NCBI GenBank assembly: GCA_039819165.1
Contig: JBCBSM010000001.1
Span: 1,798,001 to 1,862,000 of the forward strand
Direction: 5' to 3'
Source of the DNA: Planctomycetota bacterium
Lineage (GTDB): Bacteria > Planctomycetota > Phycisphaerae > Phycisphaerales > UBA1924
Length of the DNA stretch: 64,000 nt
Position numbers and translations under genes: made by a program. This document shows positions 50,557 through 60,154 of the stretch, one piece after another. Positions within the stretch are counted from its first letter, which is position 1. Every line of letters starts with the position of its first letter. The notes beneath the pieces were generated by a model. That model was given only the letters and a program-made list of their open reading frames with translations, ran no database searches and was not told where the DNA came from.

Positions 50557-51764
50557 CCGCGAAGCCCATCGACCTCGCAGAGATCAAGACGCGCCGCGAG
50601 CGGGTGGCCGCGCAGCTCGACGGCGGCGCGGCGGTCGTCTTCGCGGGCGAGCACAGCCCGAGCCTGCGGGGCGACTGGGAGCCGGCGATCGAGTTCCTCT
50701 ACCTCACCGGGCTGGCCGACGAGCCCAACGCGGCGCTGGTGCTCGATCCGACCAACCCCAACCCCCGGCGTCGGGAGGTCCTGCTGCTCCGCAGCCGCGA
50801 CCCCGAGGACGAGCAGTGGCACGGGATCCGCGAATCGATCTCGCCCGAGATGCGGGACCGCTTCGGCGTCGGCACCGTGTTCCGCACGAGCCGCCTGCAC
50901 TGGCTGCTGACCGACGCCGCCGCGCGAGCGGGACGCCTGGTGTGCCTGCACGCGCCGCGGCCCGCGCCGGCGCCGATCAACGCGGACCTTGCCGCCTACC
51001 GCCGCGCCGCGGAGCGCGTGCCGGGCGTCTCGATCCACGCGGGGTGGCAGCGGCTCCGCACGCTCATCGCCGCCAAGAGCCCGGCCGAGCGGACGCTGAT
51101 CCAGGTGGCCGTCGACGCGACGATAGCCGGCGTCCGCGCCGCGGCGCGCGAGATCCGCCCCGGCGCGAGCGAGGGCGCGGTCGTCCGCACGCTGCAGGCC
51201 ACCTTCGCCGAGCACGGCGGCGAGGGCAACGCCTTCAACCCCATCGCCGGCTCGGGCATCAACGCCACCGTGCTGCACTACGGCGCCAACGACCGCGTGA
51301 TGCAGGATGGCGACATGCTCGTGCTCGACAGCGGCACCAAGATCGGCGGCTACTGCGCCGACATCACGCGCACGTTCCCGGTCAACGGCACGTTTAGCTC
51401 CACGCAGGCCGACGCCTACGAACTCGTGCTGGAGGCGATGCGCGCCGCGATCGAGGCCTCCACCGTCGGCACCTGGATGCACGACGTCGACATGGCCGCC
51501 CGCGAGGTCATCGACAAGGCCGGCTACGGCCACGCCTTCTTCCACTCCATCGGCCACCACCTGGGTCTAACCGTGCACGACCCCGACCCCCAGCAGCCAC
51601 TGGCCGAGGACGCAGTGATCACCATCGAGCCCGGCCTCTACCTGCCCGAGGAGAACATCGGCATCCGCATCGAGGACGACATCCACGTCACCACACAGGG
51701 CCCAAGGAACCTCAGCAGAGATCTGCCGCTGGACCGCAAGGGCGTGGAGGGCCTGATGCGGTAG
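50553..51764 (+). CDS. Xaa-Pro aminopeptidase (M24B)
   Basis: A 403-residue PepP-type metallopeptidase that removes an N-terminal residue before proline. The N-terminal creatinase-like domain (EFLYLTGLADEPNAALVL) precedes the pita-bread catalytic domain. The five dinuclear metal ligands are visible: Asp in MLVLDSGTK, Asp in CADITRTF, His in SIGHHLGL, Glu in TIEPGLYLP and Glu in GIRIEDDIH. It is cytoplasmic and coupled to tilS by a four-base overlap. An exported dockerin-type protein follows after 50 bases and is probably separate. Confidence 0.93.
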   Translation: MTAKPIDLAEIKTRRERVAAQLDGGAAVVFAGEHSPSLRGDWEPAIEFLYLTGLADEPNAALVLDPTNPNPRRREVLLLRSRDPEDEQWHGIRESISPEMRDRFGVGTVFRTSRLHWLLTDAAARAGRLVCLHAPRPAPAPINADLAAYRRAAERVPGVSIHAGWQRLRTLIAAKSPAERTLIQVAVDATIAGVRAAAREIRPGASEGAVVRTLQATFAEHGGEGNAFNPIAGSGINATVLHYGANDRVMQDGDMLVLDSGTKIGGYCADITRTFPVNGTFSSTQADAYELVLEAMRAAIEASTVGTWMHDVDMAAREVIDKAGYGHAFFHSIGHHLGLTVHDPDPQQPLAEDAVITIEPGLYLPEENIGIRIEDDIHVTTQGPRNLSRDLPLDRKGVEGLMR

Positions 51765-51814
51765 CGGCCGCAGATGTCCTTGCGTGCGCGCAAGCGGTGC
51801 GGTATCGTGGCGGT

Positions 51815-53176
51815 ATGGCCCCGCGCATGCCCGTCGCTGTATTCGCCATCTCCACGCTCGTTGCCTGCCCCGCGAGCGCGCCTGCCCAGTGCTCGCCCGA
51901 CTGGGACGCCGCCATCGGCCAGCCCGGCCTCGATCGCGGCGTGCGGCGCGGGCTGGCGGCGCTCGACGAGGGCGGCCCGCTGCTGATCGCCTCGGGCGCA
52001 TTCTCGTCGGCCGGGGGCGTGGCCGTGGGCGGCGTGGCCGCGTGGACGCCCGACGACGGCTGGCGGTCCTTCGGCGGCAGCGGCCTGACACGCGGCGGAT
52101 CGATCGTCGGCGCCAACGCCATCGCCGTGTTCGACGGCGAGCTGTACGCCGGCGGACGCTTCACCGAGGCCGGCGGCGAGGCCATCGAGGGCGTCGCCCG
52201 CTTCGACGGGGACCGATGGCACCCGCTGGGCGGGGGCATCGACGGCCAGGTGCTCGGCATGCGCGCCGTCGACTTCCAGGGCCGGGACCTGCTCATCCTC
52301 TGCGGCACGTTCACGACCGTCTTCCAGCCGGGCGGGGCGGGCGAGAACAGCCCCGCGGTTGCCGGCTGGGACGGCACCGCCTGGGTCGCGCTGGGCGGCA
52401 ACCTCATCGGCTCGGCCAACGACGCCATCGTGTGGGACGACGGCGCCGGCGACGCGCTGTACGCCACGGGCGCATTCGACGTCGACGGCGGACGCGGCCT
52501 GGCGCGCTACGACGGCAGCGAGGCGTGGGAGGTGGTCGGCGATGGCTTCAGCGGTGGGACCAATCCCCGCGGCAACACCCTGGCGGTCTACGACGACAGA
52601 CGCGCCAACGCGCTCTTTGTCGGCGGCAACTTTGCAGACGCTCGGCCGCTGAGCGGCCCGCCCCCGCTGAACGTCGTCCGCTGGGACGGCGACAACTTCG
52701 AGGCAGTCCGCGACGGCTTCGACAACACCGTGTCATCGCTGCTCGTCGCCGACGCGGGCGACGGCGAGCGGCTGTACGCCGGCGGCACGTTCTTCCTGTC
52801 GGGCTCCGACGCCGTCAGCGGCATCGCGGTGCTGGGCAGCACCGCCTGGGAGCCGCTCGGCCTGGGCATCGCCGGCGGCAGCGTCCCGGGCATCGGCGGG
52901 ATGGCCGCGAGCCCCTTCGGCGACGGCCTGTTCGTCGCGGGCGGATTCTCGTTGGCGGGCGACGACGAGGCCAACAACATCGCCCGCTGGGGCTGCGGCT
53001 CGGTGGCGTGCCCGCCCGACCTAGACGGCGATGGCGAGCTCACGCTCTTCGATTTTCTCGCGTTCCAGAACCTGTTCACCGACGGCGACCCGCGGGCCGA
53101 CTTCGACGGCGACGGCGAGCTGACGCTCTTCGATTTTCTTGCATTCCAGAACGCGTTCGACGCGGGGTGCGAGTAG
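51815..53176 (+). CDS. Exported beta-propeller-like protein with tandem dockerin-like end
   Basis: A 453-residue exported protein. The signal peptide ends near PASAPAQ (about residue 25). Repeats of the kind LYAGGRFTEAGGEAIEGVAR and LYATGAFDVDGGRGLARYDG, each with a Trp-containing strand, suggest a beta-propeller of six to seven blades. The C-terminus holds two calcium-type repeats (DLDGDGELTLFDFLAFQNLF and DFDGDGELTLFDFLAFQNAF) and ends DAGCE. The same type of tail closes the protein at 11880. The tail probably serves surface sorting or scaffold binding. The ligand is unknown. Confidence 0.75.
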   Translation: MAPRMPVAVFAISTLVACPASAPAQCSPDWDAAIGQPGLDRGVRRGLAALDEGGPLLIASGAFSSAGGVAVGGVAAWTPDDGWRSFGGSGLTRGGSIVGANAIAVFDGELYAGGRFTEAGGEAIEGVARFDGDRWHPLGGGIDGQVLGMRAVDFQGRDLLILCGTFTTVFQPGGAGENSPAVAGWDGTAWVALGGNLIGSANDAIVWDDGAGDALYATGAFDVDGGRGLARYDGSEAWEVVGDGFSGGTNPRGNTLAVYDDRRANALFVGGNFADARPLSGPPPLNVVRWDGDNFEAVRDGFDNTVSSLLVADAGDGERLYAGGTFFLSGSDAVSGIAVLGSTAWEPLGLGIAGGSVPGIGGMAASPFGDGLFVAGGFSLAGDDEANNIARWGCGSVACPPDLDGDGELTLFDFLAFQNLFTDGDPRADFDGDGELTLFDFLAFQNAFDAGCE

Positions 53177-53205
53177 CACGCCTCGCACGCCGAACCGGCG
53201 CCGGC

Positions 53206-54327
53206 CTACGCCTCGATCCGCAGCATCCGCCGGATCTCATCGGTCTTGAAGCCCAGCAGCATGGGGCGGGCCACGCCCCTGAGCGCGATCACGTCGTACA
53301 GCTCGCGGACCACGCCCTCGACGCGGAGCCAGTGGTCGGTCCCGCCCGTCTCCAGGTTGATCGCGTGCAGCGCGCACCGCGGCTCGGCGTCCCGCGACGC
53401 CAGGTTTTCGTCGAGCGGCATGCCACGAAACGTGCGGTTCTCTCGGGCGGCGCTCAGCCCGACGACGGCGTGCTTCCCGGCGAAGGCCATCCCCCGCGTG
53501 AAGCCCGGGCAGAACGCGACGTCCGTGAACGCGCCGCTGTCCAGGTCGACGTACCCGAAGAAGCCCGTGCCCGCGTTGAGCAGCCACACCCGGCCCGGGT
53601 AGTCCGGGTGCACGCGGGGCGAGTGCGGCATGCTCAGGTTCTCGGCCACCACCGCGCCGCCGTTCGCCCGCACGTCGATGAGCACGCCCCCGCCGACGCG
53701 GCGATCCCGCCAGCCGTCGCTGACGTCCGACCGGCTCACCGCCGTGACGTACGCCGGCGCGCCGGTCTCGGGGTCGCCCGCCAGGCCGTTGAGGTGGCAG
53801 CGATCCTCGGGCGGCAGCGTGGCCAGCGTGCCCGAGATGAACTCGGGCTTCCAGACCGGCTTGAAGCTGTGCGTGTGGCTCGTCGTGGCGAGGCAGTTGA
53901 AGGCCGTCGCGCAGAATACGGGCTGGCCATCGGGCCCGACGACGATGTCGTGCGTGTCGATGTCGCCCGTGGTGTAGCCCACCGTCGGCACGTACAGCCG
54001 GTCGTAGCCATCGGGCGTGGCCTGGCCGGGCGGCACGTAGTTCTCCATGCGCCAGAGCTGGTACAGCGAGGCCATCCAGATCGTCTGCGCATCCGCCGAC
54101 GCGTGCAGCCCCATGCAGCGGTTGAACGTCCGCTCGTAGACGCTCAGCCGTCCGTCGGGCTGCAGGCCGATGAGGAACATCTTGCCGGCCTGGTAGGTCG
54201 AGAAGCCCAGGCTGAGCCGCTCGCGGGCCAGCCACTCGGGCAGATGGCGGCTGGCGCTGATGGCCAGGTCAACGGGCTTGGATGGCGGCTGCTGGCCGGA
54301 CTCGGCAGGCTGAGAGTGGCTATCCAT
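53206..54327 (-). CDS. TIGR03032/DUF4915-type conserved protein
   Basis: A 373-residue protein recognised by its N-terminal pattern LGFSTYQAGKMFLIGLQPDG, then NRCMGL and LYQLWRME, which are typical of the TIGR03032 family of probable beta-propeller proteins. Further blocks are DTHDIVVGPDGQPVFCAT, NGLAGDPETGAPAYVTAV and SMPHSPRVHPDYPGRVWLLN. Members often sit near peptidyl or sulfotransferase genes or in repeat-protein islands, and their function is unknown. No signal peptide is seen. It converges with the dockerin-type gene, with 29 bases between the stops. Confidence 0.72.
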   Translation of the reverse strand: MDSHSQPAESGQQPPSKPVDLAISASRHLPEWLARERLSLGFSTYQAGKMFLIGLQPDGRLSVYERTFNRCMGLHASADAQTIWMASLYQLWRMENYVPPGQATPDGYDRLYVPTVGYTTGDIDTHDIVVGPDGQPVFCATAFNCLATTSHTHSFKPVWKPEFISGTLATLPPEDRCHLNGLAGDPETGAPAYVTAVSRSDVSDGWRDRRVGGGVLIDVRANGGAVVAENLSMPHSPRVHPDYPGRVWLLNAGTGFFGYVDLDSGAFTDVAFCPGFTRGMAFAGKHAVVGLSAARENRTFRGMPLDENLASRDAEPRCALHAINLETGGTDHWLRVEGVVRELYDVIALRGVARPMLLGFKTDEIRRMLRIEA

Positions 54328-54365
54328 GTGCGAGGATAGCTGACGCCGGACGGCTATCGTCGCGG

Positions 54366-55061
54366 GTGTCGCGGCCAGACTCCAGCGATGTGAGCTACGA
54401 ACAGTGGCTGGACTACGCGTTCACGCAGGGCTACGGCGACTTTAGTTCGGATTCGCCCGAAGCGTTCGCACGCTTCGAGCACTACGACGTGATCCCCGCC
54501 CCAACCGTTGCGTCCTTCCTGCTGCAACTCTGCTCAAATCCGCAGACACTCAGATTCCGATTCACTCCGGACCAGATCGGCGATGGCGTCACCTACGCCT
54601 TCGGGTGCGCCACCTTCAATTGGCACACCATCCGCGATGATAAGGTGTCGATCGAGACCCAGCAGGCGTGCTGGGCCGCGATACCAACGATCTATCGCCA
54701 GCTATTCGACGCGTTGTGCTGCCGGGACGGCACCGCACCGGATGACGACTGCAGAAACGAAGCTCGGATCGACGGCGCTGTCTACATGATCTGGGACATG
54801 GGTGGCGGCATCGCGTCTCCAACGCTCTTTCCAGAGGAGCATCCACAACTCGCCGATGTCGCCTTCCGGTCCCTCGAGACCATCCTCCACCAGTGCCGCA
54901 CATCCACGTGCCGTATCAGTGCCCTGCACGCACTCAGCCACGCGCAGCTCTCGTCCCCAGCGCGGATCGAGGCGATCATCGATCGCTTCACGAGCACGAC
55001 GCGGCTGCCGCCCTTCTTGGCCGACTACGCGGTGCGAGCACGAACCGGCCCCATGTATTAA
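54366..55061 (+). CDS. Unrecognised protein of lower GC content
   Basis: About 231 residues, soluble, with no signal peptide or known domain. Visible are a helical N-terminus (YEQWLDYAFTQGYGDF), a Cys-rich middle (DALCCRDGTAPDDDC) and an Ala/Leu-rich helical end (ISALHALSHAQLSSPARIEA) that may be a single HEAT-like repeat. Base composition is lower than the flanks: 36 of 60 G/C in each of two sampled lines, against 47 of 60 in a line of the next gene. That hints at more recent arrival. GTG 54366 is used; GTG 54390 is an alternative. It starts 38 bases from the divergent TIGR03032-type gene. Confidence 0.6.
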   Translation: MSRPDSSDVSYEQWLDYAFTQGYGDFSSDSPEAFARFEHYDVIPAPTVASFLLQLCSNPQTLRFRFTPDQIGDGVTYAFGCATFNWHTIRDDKVSIETQQACWAAIPTIYRQLFDALCCRDGTAPDDDCRNEARIDGAVYMIWDMGGGIASPTLFPEEHPQLADVAFRSLETILHQCRTSTCRISALHALSHAQLSSPARIEAIIDRFTSTTRLPPFLADYAVRARTGPMY

Positions 55062-55064
55062 TTT

Positions 55065-55766
55065 CTAACCCCGCCTCACGAACGGATTGCTCTCCCGCTC
55101 GGCGCCGATGGTCGTCGGCGGGCCGTGGCCCGGCAGCGCGAGGCAGTCGCTCGCCAGGGTGTAGAGCTGCTCGCGGATGGCCGACGCCAGCGTGTCGAAG
55201 TCGCTGCCCGGAAAGTCGGTACGGCCGATGCTGCCCGCGAACAGGGCATCGCCCACGACCGCAAGCCGCCCGCCCGGCGCGACGAAGGCGCAGCCGCCCG
55301 GGCTGTGGCCCGGCACGTGGCGGACCTCCCACCGCTGCTCCCGCGCACCGTGGCCGATGGCCAGCGTGTCGCCGTGCGCGAAGGTCCGCGTGGGCTCGGG
55401 GGCGGCGAAGGGCACGCCCATGCCCTGGCTGAGGTTCTTGGCGGGGTCGGCCGGCCAGTCCTCCTCGGCCTCGTGGATGAGCACGGGCGTATCGGGGAAG
55501 GCCTCCAGCACCTCGGCCAGGCCCAGGATGTGGTCGGCGTGGGCGTGGGTGAGCAGCACGGCCTCGACCGTCCAATCGTGCTCGCGGATGGCCCCGATGA
55601 CCCCGGCCGGCTGGTAGCCCGGATCGATGATCCAGCAGGGAACGCCGCCATCGGATCCGTTCGGGGAATAGACGTAGCAATTGGTCTGGTGGGGCCCCAG
55701 CGGAGCGGCGAGCATGGCCGCCGTGGGGTGCCCCTCGACGCGGCCCTCGATGTCGATGGCGTCCAT
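55065..55766 (-). CDS. MBL-fold hydrolase, glyoxalase II-like
   Basis: A 233-residue metallo-beta-lactamase-fold hydrolase. The HxHxDH zinc motif is in VLLTHAHADHILGL (about residues 74-87). GHSPGGCAFV, VVGDALFAGSIGRTDF and LPGHGPPTTIGAERESNPF supply the later His and Asp ligands. Family members hydrolyse thioesters such as S-lactoylglutathione or related compounds. It is short and lacks the substrate-binding helical domain of true GloB. ATG 55766 is used, with ATG 55796 also in frame. It is convergent with the lower-GC gene (three bases between the stops). Confidence 0.85.
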   Translation of the reverse strand: MDAIDIEGRVEGHPTAAMLAAPLGPHQTNCYVYSPNGSDGGVPCWIIDPGYQPAGVIGAIREHDWTVEAVLLTHAHADHILGLAEVLEAFPDTPVLIHEAEEDWPADPAKNLSQGMGVPFAAPEPTRTFAHGDTLAIGHGAREQRWEVRHVPGHSPGGCAFVAPGGRLAVVGDALFAGSIGRTDFPGSDFDTLASAIREQLYTLASDCLALPGHGPPTTIGAERESNPFVRRG

Positions 55767-55797
55767 CGGCGAGCCTAGGGCGGCCCGGCGACGCATC

Positions 55798-55825
55798 TTG
55801 CGGCCCCGTTTGGCCGTTATATACA
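55798..55825 (+). promoter_or_regulatory. Candidate promoter before the repeat-protein gene
   Basis: TTGCGG at 55798-55803 and TATACA at 55820-55825 are 16 bases apart, in an AT-rich patch (GTTATATACACTGG) that stands out from the flanks. Transcription would start near 55832, leaving a leader of about 60 bases before ATG 55894. Confidence 0.45.
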
Positions 55826-55893
55826 CTGGAGTGCTGCGCACGCGGCATCGGAGGAGGGGGTCCGCAACCCCGCAAGACCCGAGGGACCGGGCG

Positions 55894-57000
55894 ATGAACA
55901 CCAGCGCATCCACGAGCCGTCCGACCAGCGCCCGCCCGCACGGGGCCGCCCCGCCCGCGCGGGCCGCCGCCGCGGAGATCCACCCCGTGCCCATCGATGG
56001 CGACGCCCCGCCGGCCGATGTCCGGCCGCGTTCGAGCGACGGGCTGGGGCTGCTGGTCATCCTGGCGGCCCACGGGCTCGCCTTCGCCGCGGGCATCGCG
56101 GGCGTGCTGGCGGGGGCCGTCGGGCCGACCTTCGGCCTGCCCGCGGGGCTGGAGGGCCTGGCCTACGCGGGCCTGATCGCGATGGTGCTGGCCGTCGTGC
56201 TCGCGCCGATCTCGGTGGGCGTGCTCCGCGTGGTGCGGGGCCTGCGCGAGACCCACGAGGCCGCCGTGCACGCCACGCTCGCGCTGCGGGCGCTGGGCGA
56301 GCAGGCCGCGCTCTCCGACGACGCCCGTCGGGTGCTCAACCGGGGCCGCGACCGCACCCTGCTCCGCCGCGCCATCGAGGAGGACATCGCCCGCGAGGAC
56401 TGGGAGGCGGCCCTGGTGCTGGCCGACGAGCTGGCCCACCGCTTCGGCTACCGCCAGGACGCCGAGGACTTCCGCCGCCGCATCGACCGCGCCCGGCACG
56501 TCACGCTCGAAGCCCAGCTCGACGGCGCGATGGCGCGGCTCGACGCGATGGTGCTCGACCGCCAGTGGGACGAGGCCCGCCGCGAGGCCGCCCGCGTCGC
56601 CCGCACCTTCGACGACAGCCCCCGCGCACAGGCCGCGGGCGATCGCGTACAGCGGGAATTCGAGCGGTTCCGGGCCGACCTGGAGCGGCAGTTCCTCGAG
56701 GCCGCCGAGGACGAGCGCGTCGACGAGGCGATGCAGCTGCTGCGGCGGCTCGACCAGTTCCTGACCGAGGACGATGCCGAGCCGCTGCGGGAGGTCGCCC
56801 GCGGCATCATCGGCAAGGCCCGCGAGAACCTGGGCGCCAAGTTCAAGCTCGCCGTCAAGGACAAGCGGTGGGTCGAGGCCGCGCAGGTGGGCGAGCGGAT
56901 CATCGCCGAGTTCCCCAACAGCCGCATGGCCGCCGAGGTCCGCGAGCTGCTCGACGGCATCCGCGACCGCGCCTCCAAGATCGTGCTGTCGTCGAGCTAG
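55894..57000 (+). CDS. Membrane-anchored helical-repeat protein
   Basis: A 368-residue protein with a Pro/Ala-rich N-terminus, two hydrophobic segments (about residues 52-79 and 88-112) and a long charged helical domain of TPR/Sel1-like units (for example REDWEAALVLADELAHRFGY and DRQWDEARREAARVARTFDD). It likely faces the cytoplasm and binds partners. GAGGG precedes the ATG. The last four bases CTAG serve as the stop for this gene and, on the other strand, for lspA. No enzyme motif is seen. Confidence 0.7.
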   Translation: MNTSASTSRPTSARPHGAAPPARAAAAEIHPVPIDGDAPPADVRPRSSDGLGLLVILAAHGLAFAAGIAGVLAGAVGPTFGLPAGLEGLAYAGLIAMVLAVVLAPISVGVLRVVRGLRETHEAAVHATLALRALGEQAALSDDARRVLNRGRDRTLLRRAIEEDIAREDWEAALVLADELAHRFGYRQDAEDFRRRIDRARHVTLEAQLDGAMARLDAMVLDRQWDEARREAARVARTFDDSPRAQAAGDRVQREFERFRADLERQFLEAAEDERVDEAMQLLRRLDQFLTEDDAEPLREVARGIIGKARENLGAKFKLAVKDKRWVEAAQVGERIIAEFPNSRMAAEVRELLDGIRDRASKIVLSSS

Positions 57001-57737
57001 CCGGCGTCGCCGCTCGCGCCCGGGGCATCGCTCTTGGCATCACCCCGCTGCGCATCTTCGGGCTTGGGGGCACGCCACAGGTGCACCACCAGCACGCACA
57101 CCCCGATGATCAGCCACAGGTCGGCCAGGTTCGAGACGTACGGCCAGACCTCCGTGCCCGACCACGGCGTCGAGATGCCGAAGGGGAACTCGACGCCCGG
57201 CAACGGGTGGATGAAGTCACGCACGCAGGCAAAGCGGATGCGGTCGTAGACGTTGCCCAGCCCGCCCGAGATCACCAGCCCGATGGCGGCGTGCGCCGCC
57301 CAGTGCCGCCGCGTCGTCAGCCGCGCGAAGACCCAGAGCGCAAAGGCGATCGCCAGCGCCGTCGACACGATGAAGAAGACCCGCTTGCCCGCCCCGATGC
57401 CGAAGAGCGCGCCGGGGTTCAGCACCAGCTTGAACTCGAGCAGGGAGGGCACGACGACCGTGGGCTCGTGCGGCGGCAGCAGCCTCGCCAGCTCGGGCGT
57501 GGCCTCCATGACCTCAACCCGCCGGACCTCCACGGGGTCGTCGGCCAGCGTCGCGAACATGATCTGCTTGCTGGCCAGATCGGTGACCAGGCCGAGCACT
57601 GTCACGACGAGCAGCAGCAGGAGGCTCCTGCGGCCCGGCCGCAGGGACGCGTCGTCCGAGCCGGCGGCGGCCTGGGCCTTCGCGGGGCGTTCGGGGTTCG
57701 CCTCGGAGCCGGCGGCGTGTGGCGCGGCGTCCGCCAC
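56997..57737 (-). CDS. lspA: Lipoprotein signal peptidase (signal peptidase II)
   Basis: A 246-residue inner-membrane aspartyl protease that cuts signal peptides of diacylated prolipoproteins. The catalytic Asp pair is visible in [20 protein letters not shown] and [10 protein letters not shown], with [11 protein letters not shown] as the third family block. It is longer than usual (about 165 residues) through an N-terminal extension and an insert between the first two segments ([16 protein letters not shown]). The start GTG at 57737 lies two bases after the DksA-like stop. Its substrates would include the TPR lipoprotein at 33753. Confidence 0.9.
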   Translation of the reverse strand: MADAAPHAAGSEANPERPAKAQAAAGSDDASLRPGRRSLLLLLVVTVLGLVTDLASKQIMFATLADDPVEVRRVEVMEATPELARLLPPHEPTVVVPSLLEFKLVLNPGALFGIGAGKRVFFIVSTALAIAFALWVFARLTTRRHWAAHAAIGLVISGGLGNVYDRIRFACVRDFIHPLPGVEFPFGISTPWSGTEVWPYVSNLADLWLIIGVCVLVVHLWRAPKPEDAQRGDAKSDAPGASGDAG

Positions 57738-57739
57738 GG

Positions 57740-58801
57740 TCAGCGGCGTCCTTCGAGCTGCCGGGCGGCCGCGATCGAGTACCGCGCCCAGGGCAGTTCC
57801 TCCAGCCGCTCGCGGCGGATCGGCTTGCCCGTCAGCTCGCAGACGCCGTAGACGCCCTCGGCGATCCGCTTGAGGGCCGCATCGATGTCCCGCAGCAGGT
57901 TGCGCTCGGCGGCGGCCAGATCGAGCGACAGCGTCTGGTCGGCGGCGTCGCTGCCCTGGTCGGCCATGTGCTGGGGCATGTGGCTCAGGTTGCCCGAGCC
58001 GCCGCCCGTGAGCGCACCGCCCTCCAGCCCGGTGATCTCGCCGAGCACCTCGGCCCGCTTGTCGAGCAGGATGCGGCGGAACTTCTCGAGCTCCCGCTTG
58101 TTGAACGGCGACTTGACGGGGCCGTCGGCGGCGGCCTCCACCTTCGCGTCGCTCCGTCGCGTCTTCGACGACGGGATCAGCGGCTTGGGCGCCGGCCCCC
58201 CCGGCGCGAGCAGACCGCCGATGCCCTCGGGCATCACCGCGGCCGGCGGCTTGGGGCGCTTGGGCCGCTGCGGGCCCTTGCGGTCGAAGTCCCGGCGGGG
58301 TGGCGTCGAGGCCTTGCCGTCGGCCGAGCCTCCCGACGCGGACGCGGCCCCCTTGGTGTTCGCGGGGGCGGGCGCCTTCGCGGCGGCGGGCTTCTTCGCC
58401 GAGGAGGTGCTCGCCGACTTCTTGGGCGGGGCCTTGCTCGCCCCGGACGTGCCGGAGGACGACTTGCCGGCGGCCGCCTTCTTCGCCGGGGCCTTCTTCG
58501 GGGTCGGCTTCTTGGAGGGGGCCTTGGACACCGGCGTCTTCTTGGTCGTCGGCTTCTTGGCGACCTTCTTGGATGCGGCGGCCTTCTTGGTGACCTTGCG
58601 TGCCGGAGCCTTCTTGGCGGGCATCTTCTTCGCCGGGGTCTTCTTGGACGGAGCCTTCTTGGCCGTCGTCTTCGCGGGGGCCTTCTTGGTCGTCGTCTTC
58701 TTGGACGCGGACTTCTTGCCGGCCGCGGCATCGGCCGACGCGGCGGACGAGCGGCCGCCGGTCTTCTTGGTGGTCTTCCGGGTGGTCTTCTTCTTGGCCA
58801 C
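57740..58801 (-). CDS. DksA/TraR-family protein with a long histone-H1-like N-terminus
   Basis: A 353-residue protein. Residues 1-200 are a low-complexity Lys/Ala/Pro/Thr tail (repeats such as [17 protein letters not shown]), as in histone H1, which would bind nucleic acid. Residues about 240-353 match the DksA/TraR fold, with [20 protein letters not shown], the coiled coil, and [20 protein letters not shown]. Only one of the four zinc Cys remains; RYSIA stands where the second pair would be, as in YocK-type members. The start GTG 58801 yields MAKKKTTRK. It is probably a transcription modulator bound to RNA polymerase. It is co-transcribed with lspA. Confidence 0.82.
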   Translation of the reverse strand: MAKKKTTRKTTKKTGGRSSAASADAAAGKKSASKKTTTKKAPAKTTAKKAPSKKTPAKKMPAKKAPARKVTKKAAASKKVAKKPTTKKTPVSKAPSKKPTPKKAPAKKAAAGKSSSGTSGASKAPPKKSASTSSAKKPAAAKAPAPANTKGAASASGGSADGKASTPPRRDFDRKGPQRPKRPKPPAAVMPEGIGGLLAPGGPAPKPLIPSSKTRRSDAKVEAAADGPVKSPFNKRELEKFRRILLDKRAEVLGEITGLEGGALTGGGSGNLSHMPQHMADQGSDAADQTLSLDLAAAERNLLRDIDAALKRIAEGVYGVCELTGKPIRRERLEELPWARYSIAAARQLEGRR

Positions 58802-58928
58802 CGTTACCCCGGGGCTGGAGTGCTCCGGGCAGCGAGCCAACCGTGGGGGCCGCCCGCCCGAATGAGGCCAAGCGTAGGGACGATAACCCGTTCCGTCAAA
58901 AGGGCCCGGAGCTGGCTGCGGCGGGCCG

Positions 58929-60038
58929 CTAGGCCCTGGCGGCGGCCGACCCGCCCCCGTTCCTGTTCGTATCTTGATCGGATGCGCCCTCCGCCGGGCC
59001 GGCCTCGGGCGGCTCTGCCTCAGGGGGAACCTCCTCGAAGGCGCCGAGGCGGCGGAATCGCCGGTAGCGGTCCTCTAGCAGCCGCTCGGACGGTCGGCTG
59101 GTGAGCTCCCGCAGCTCGGAGACCACCCACCGCTCGAGGCGGCCGGCGGCGTCGACCTTGTCGCGGTGCGCCCCGCCGACGGGCTCGTCGATGACGGCGT
59201 CGACCACGCCCAGCTCGAGGTTGTCGCGGGCCGTCAGCCTGAGCGCCGTCGCCGCCTGGCTGTTGGTCCGCTCGTTGGCCTGCTTCCAGAGGATGGCGGC
59301 GCAGCCCTCGGGGCTGATCACCGAGTACCACGCGTGTTGCAACATCGCCACGCGATCCGCCACCGCGATGCCCAGAGCACCGCCCGAGCCGCCCTCGCCG
59401 ATGACCACCGACACGATCGGCACGGGTAGGCGGCTCATCTCGCGTAGGTTGAAGGCGATGGCCTCGGCCTGCCCCCGCTGCTCGGCCTCGATGCCCGGGA
59501 ACGCGCCGGGCGTATCGACCAGCGTAACGATGGGCACGCCGAACTTCGCGGCCAGCTGCATCTTGTGCAGCGCCTTGCGATAGCCCTCGGGGTTCGGGCA
59601 GCCGAAGTGGCAGCGGAGCTTCTCCTGGGTATCGCGGCCCTTGTGGTGCGCAACCACCATGCACTTGAAGTCGCCGATGCGGCCGAAGCCCGTGACGATC
59701 GCGGGATCCTCGCCGCTGCGGCGATCGCCGTGCAGCTCGGTGAAGTCGCGGCAGATCGCCTCGATGTAGTCCCGACCCTGCGGCCGCTTGGGGTGCCGCG
59801 CCACGCGGACGGTGTTCCACGGCGTCAGCTCGCGGTACAGCTCGGCCAGCGTCTCGCTGTGCCGCGCGACGCGGTCGGCCAGCGCGTGCTCGGCCTCGGC
59901 GAGCTCGGCGGCGCTCGGGCCGGCCTCGTCGGGCGTCGCGGCGGGCGCGAGGGCCGCCACGCGGGTCCGCAGCTGGGCGATCTCCTCCTCCAGCGTCCGC
60001 AGCGGCTGCTCGAAATCCAGGGAGTAGTGGCTCGACAC
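58929..60038 (-). CDS. accA: Acetyl-CoA carboxylase carboxyltransferase subunit alpha
   Basis: A 369-residue crotonase-fold subunit that with AccD transfers CO2 from carboxybiotin to acetyl-CoA for fatty acid synthesis. The N-terminus [17 protein letters not shown], the block [58 protein letters not shown] and [13 protein letters not shown] are standard. A Pro/Glu-rich tail of about 40 residues follows the usual end. The start is GTG 60038, with GGAGG four bases upstream. accD is not adjacent. It is divergent from proC. Confidence 0.96.
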   Translation of the reverse strand: MSSHYSLDFEQPLRTLEEEIAQLRTRVAALAPAATPDEAGPSAAELAEAEHALADRVARHSETLAELYRELTPWNTVRVARHPKRPQGRDYIEAICRDFTELHGDRRSGEDPAIVTGFGRIGDFKCMVVAHHKGRDTQEKLRCHFGCPNPEGYRKALHKMQLAAKFGVPIVTLVDTPGAFPGIEAEQRGQAEAIAFNLREMSRLPVPIVSVVIGEGGSGGALGIAVADRVAMLQHAWYSVISPEGCAAILWKQANERTNSQAATALRLTARDNLELGVVDAVIDEPVGGAHRDKVDAAGRLERWVVSELRELTSRPSERLLEDRYRRFRRLGAFEEVPPEAEPPEAGPAEGASDQDTNRNGGGSAAARA

Positions 60039-60154
60039 GCATCCTCCGCCGTGGGCTGGCGGGGGCGTGATCGTGCGAAGCCCCCGGCACGAGGATTGTA
60101 GATCCGTGGCCCGGCGCACCGGATGCCCCGGTGGCCGCGGCGATACCGTGGGCG

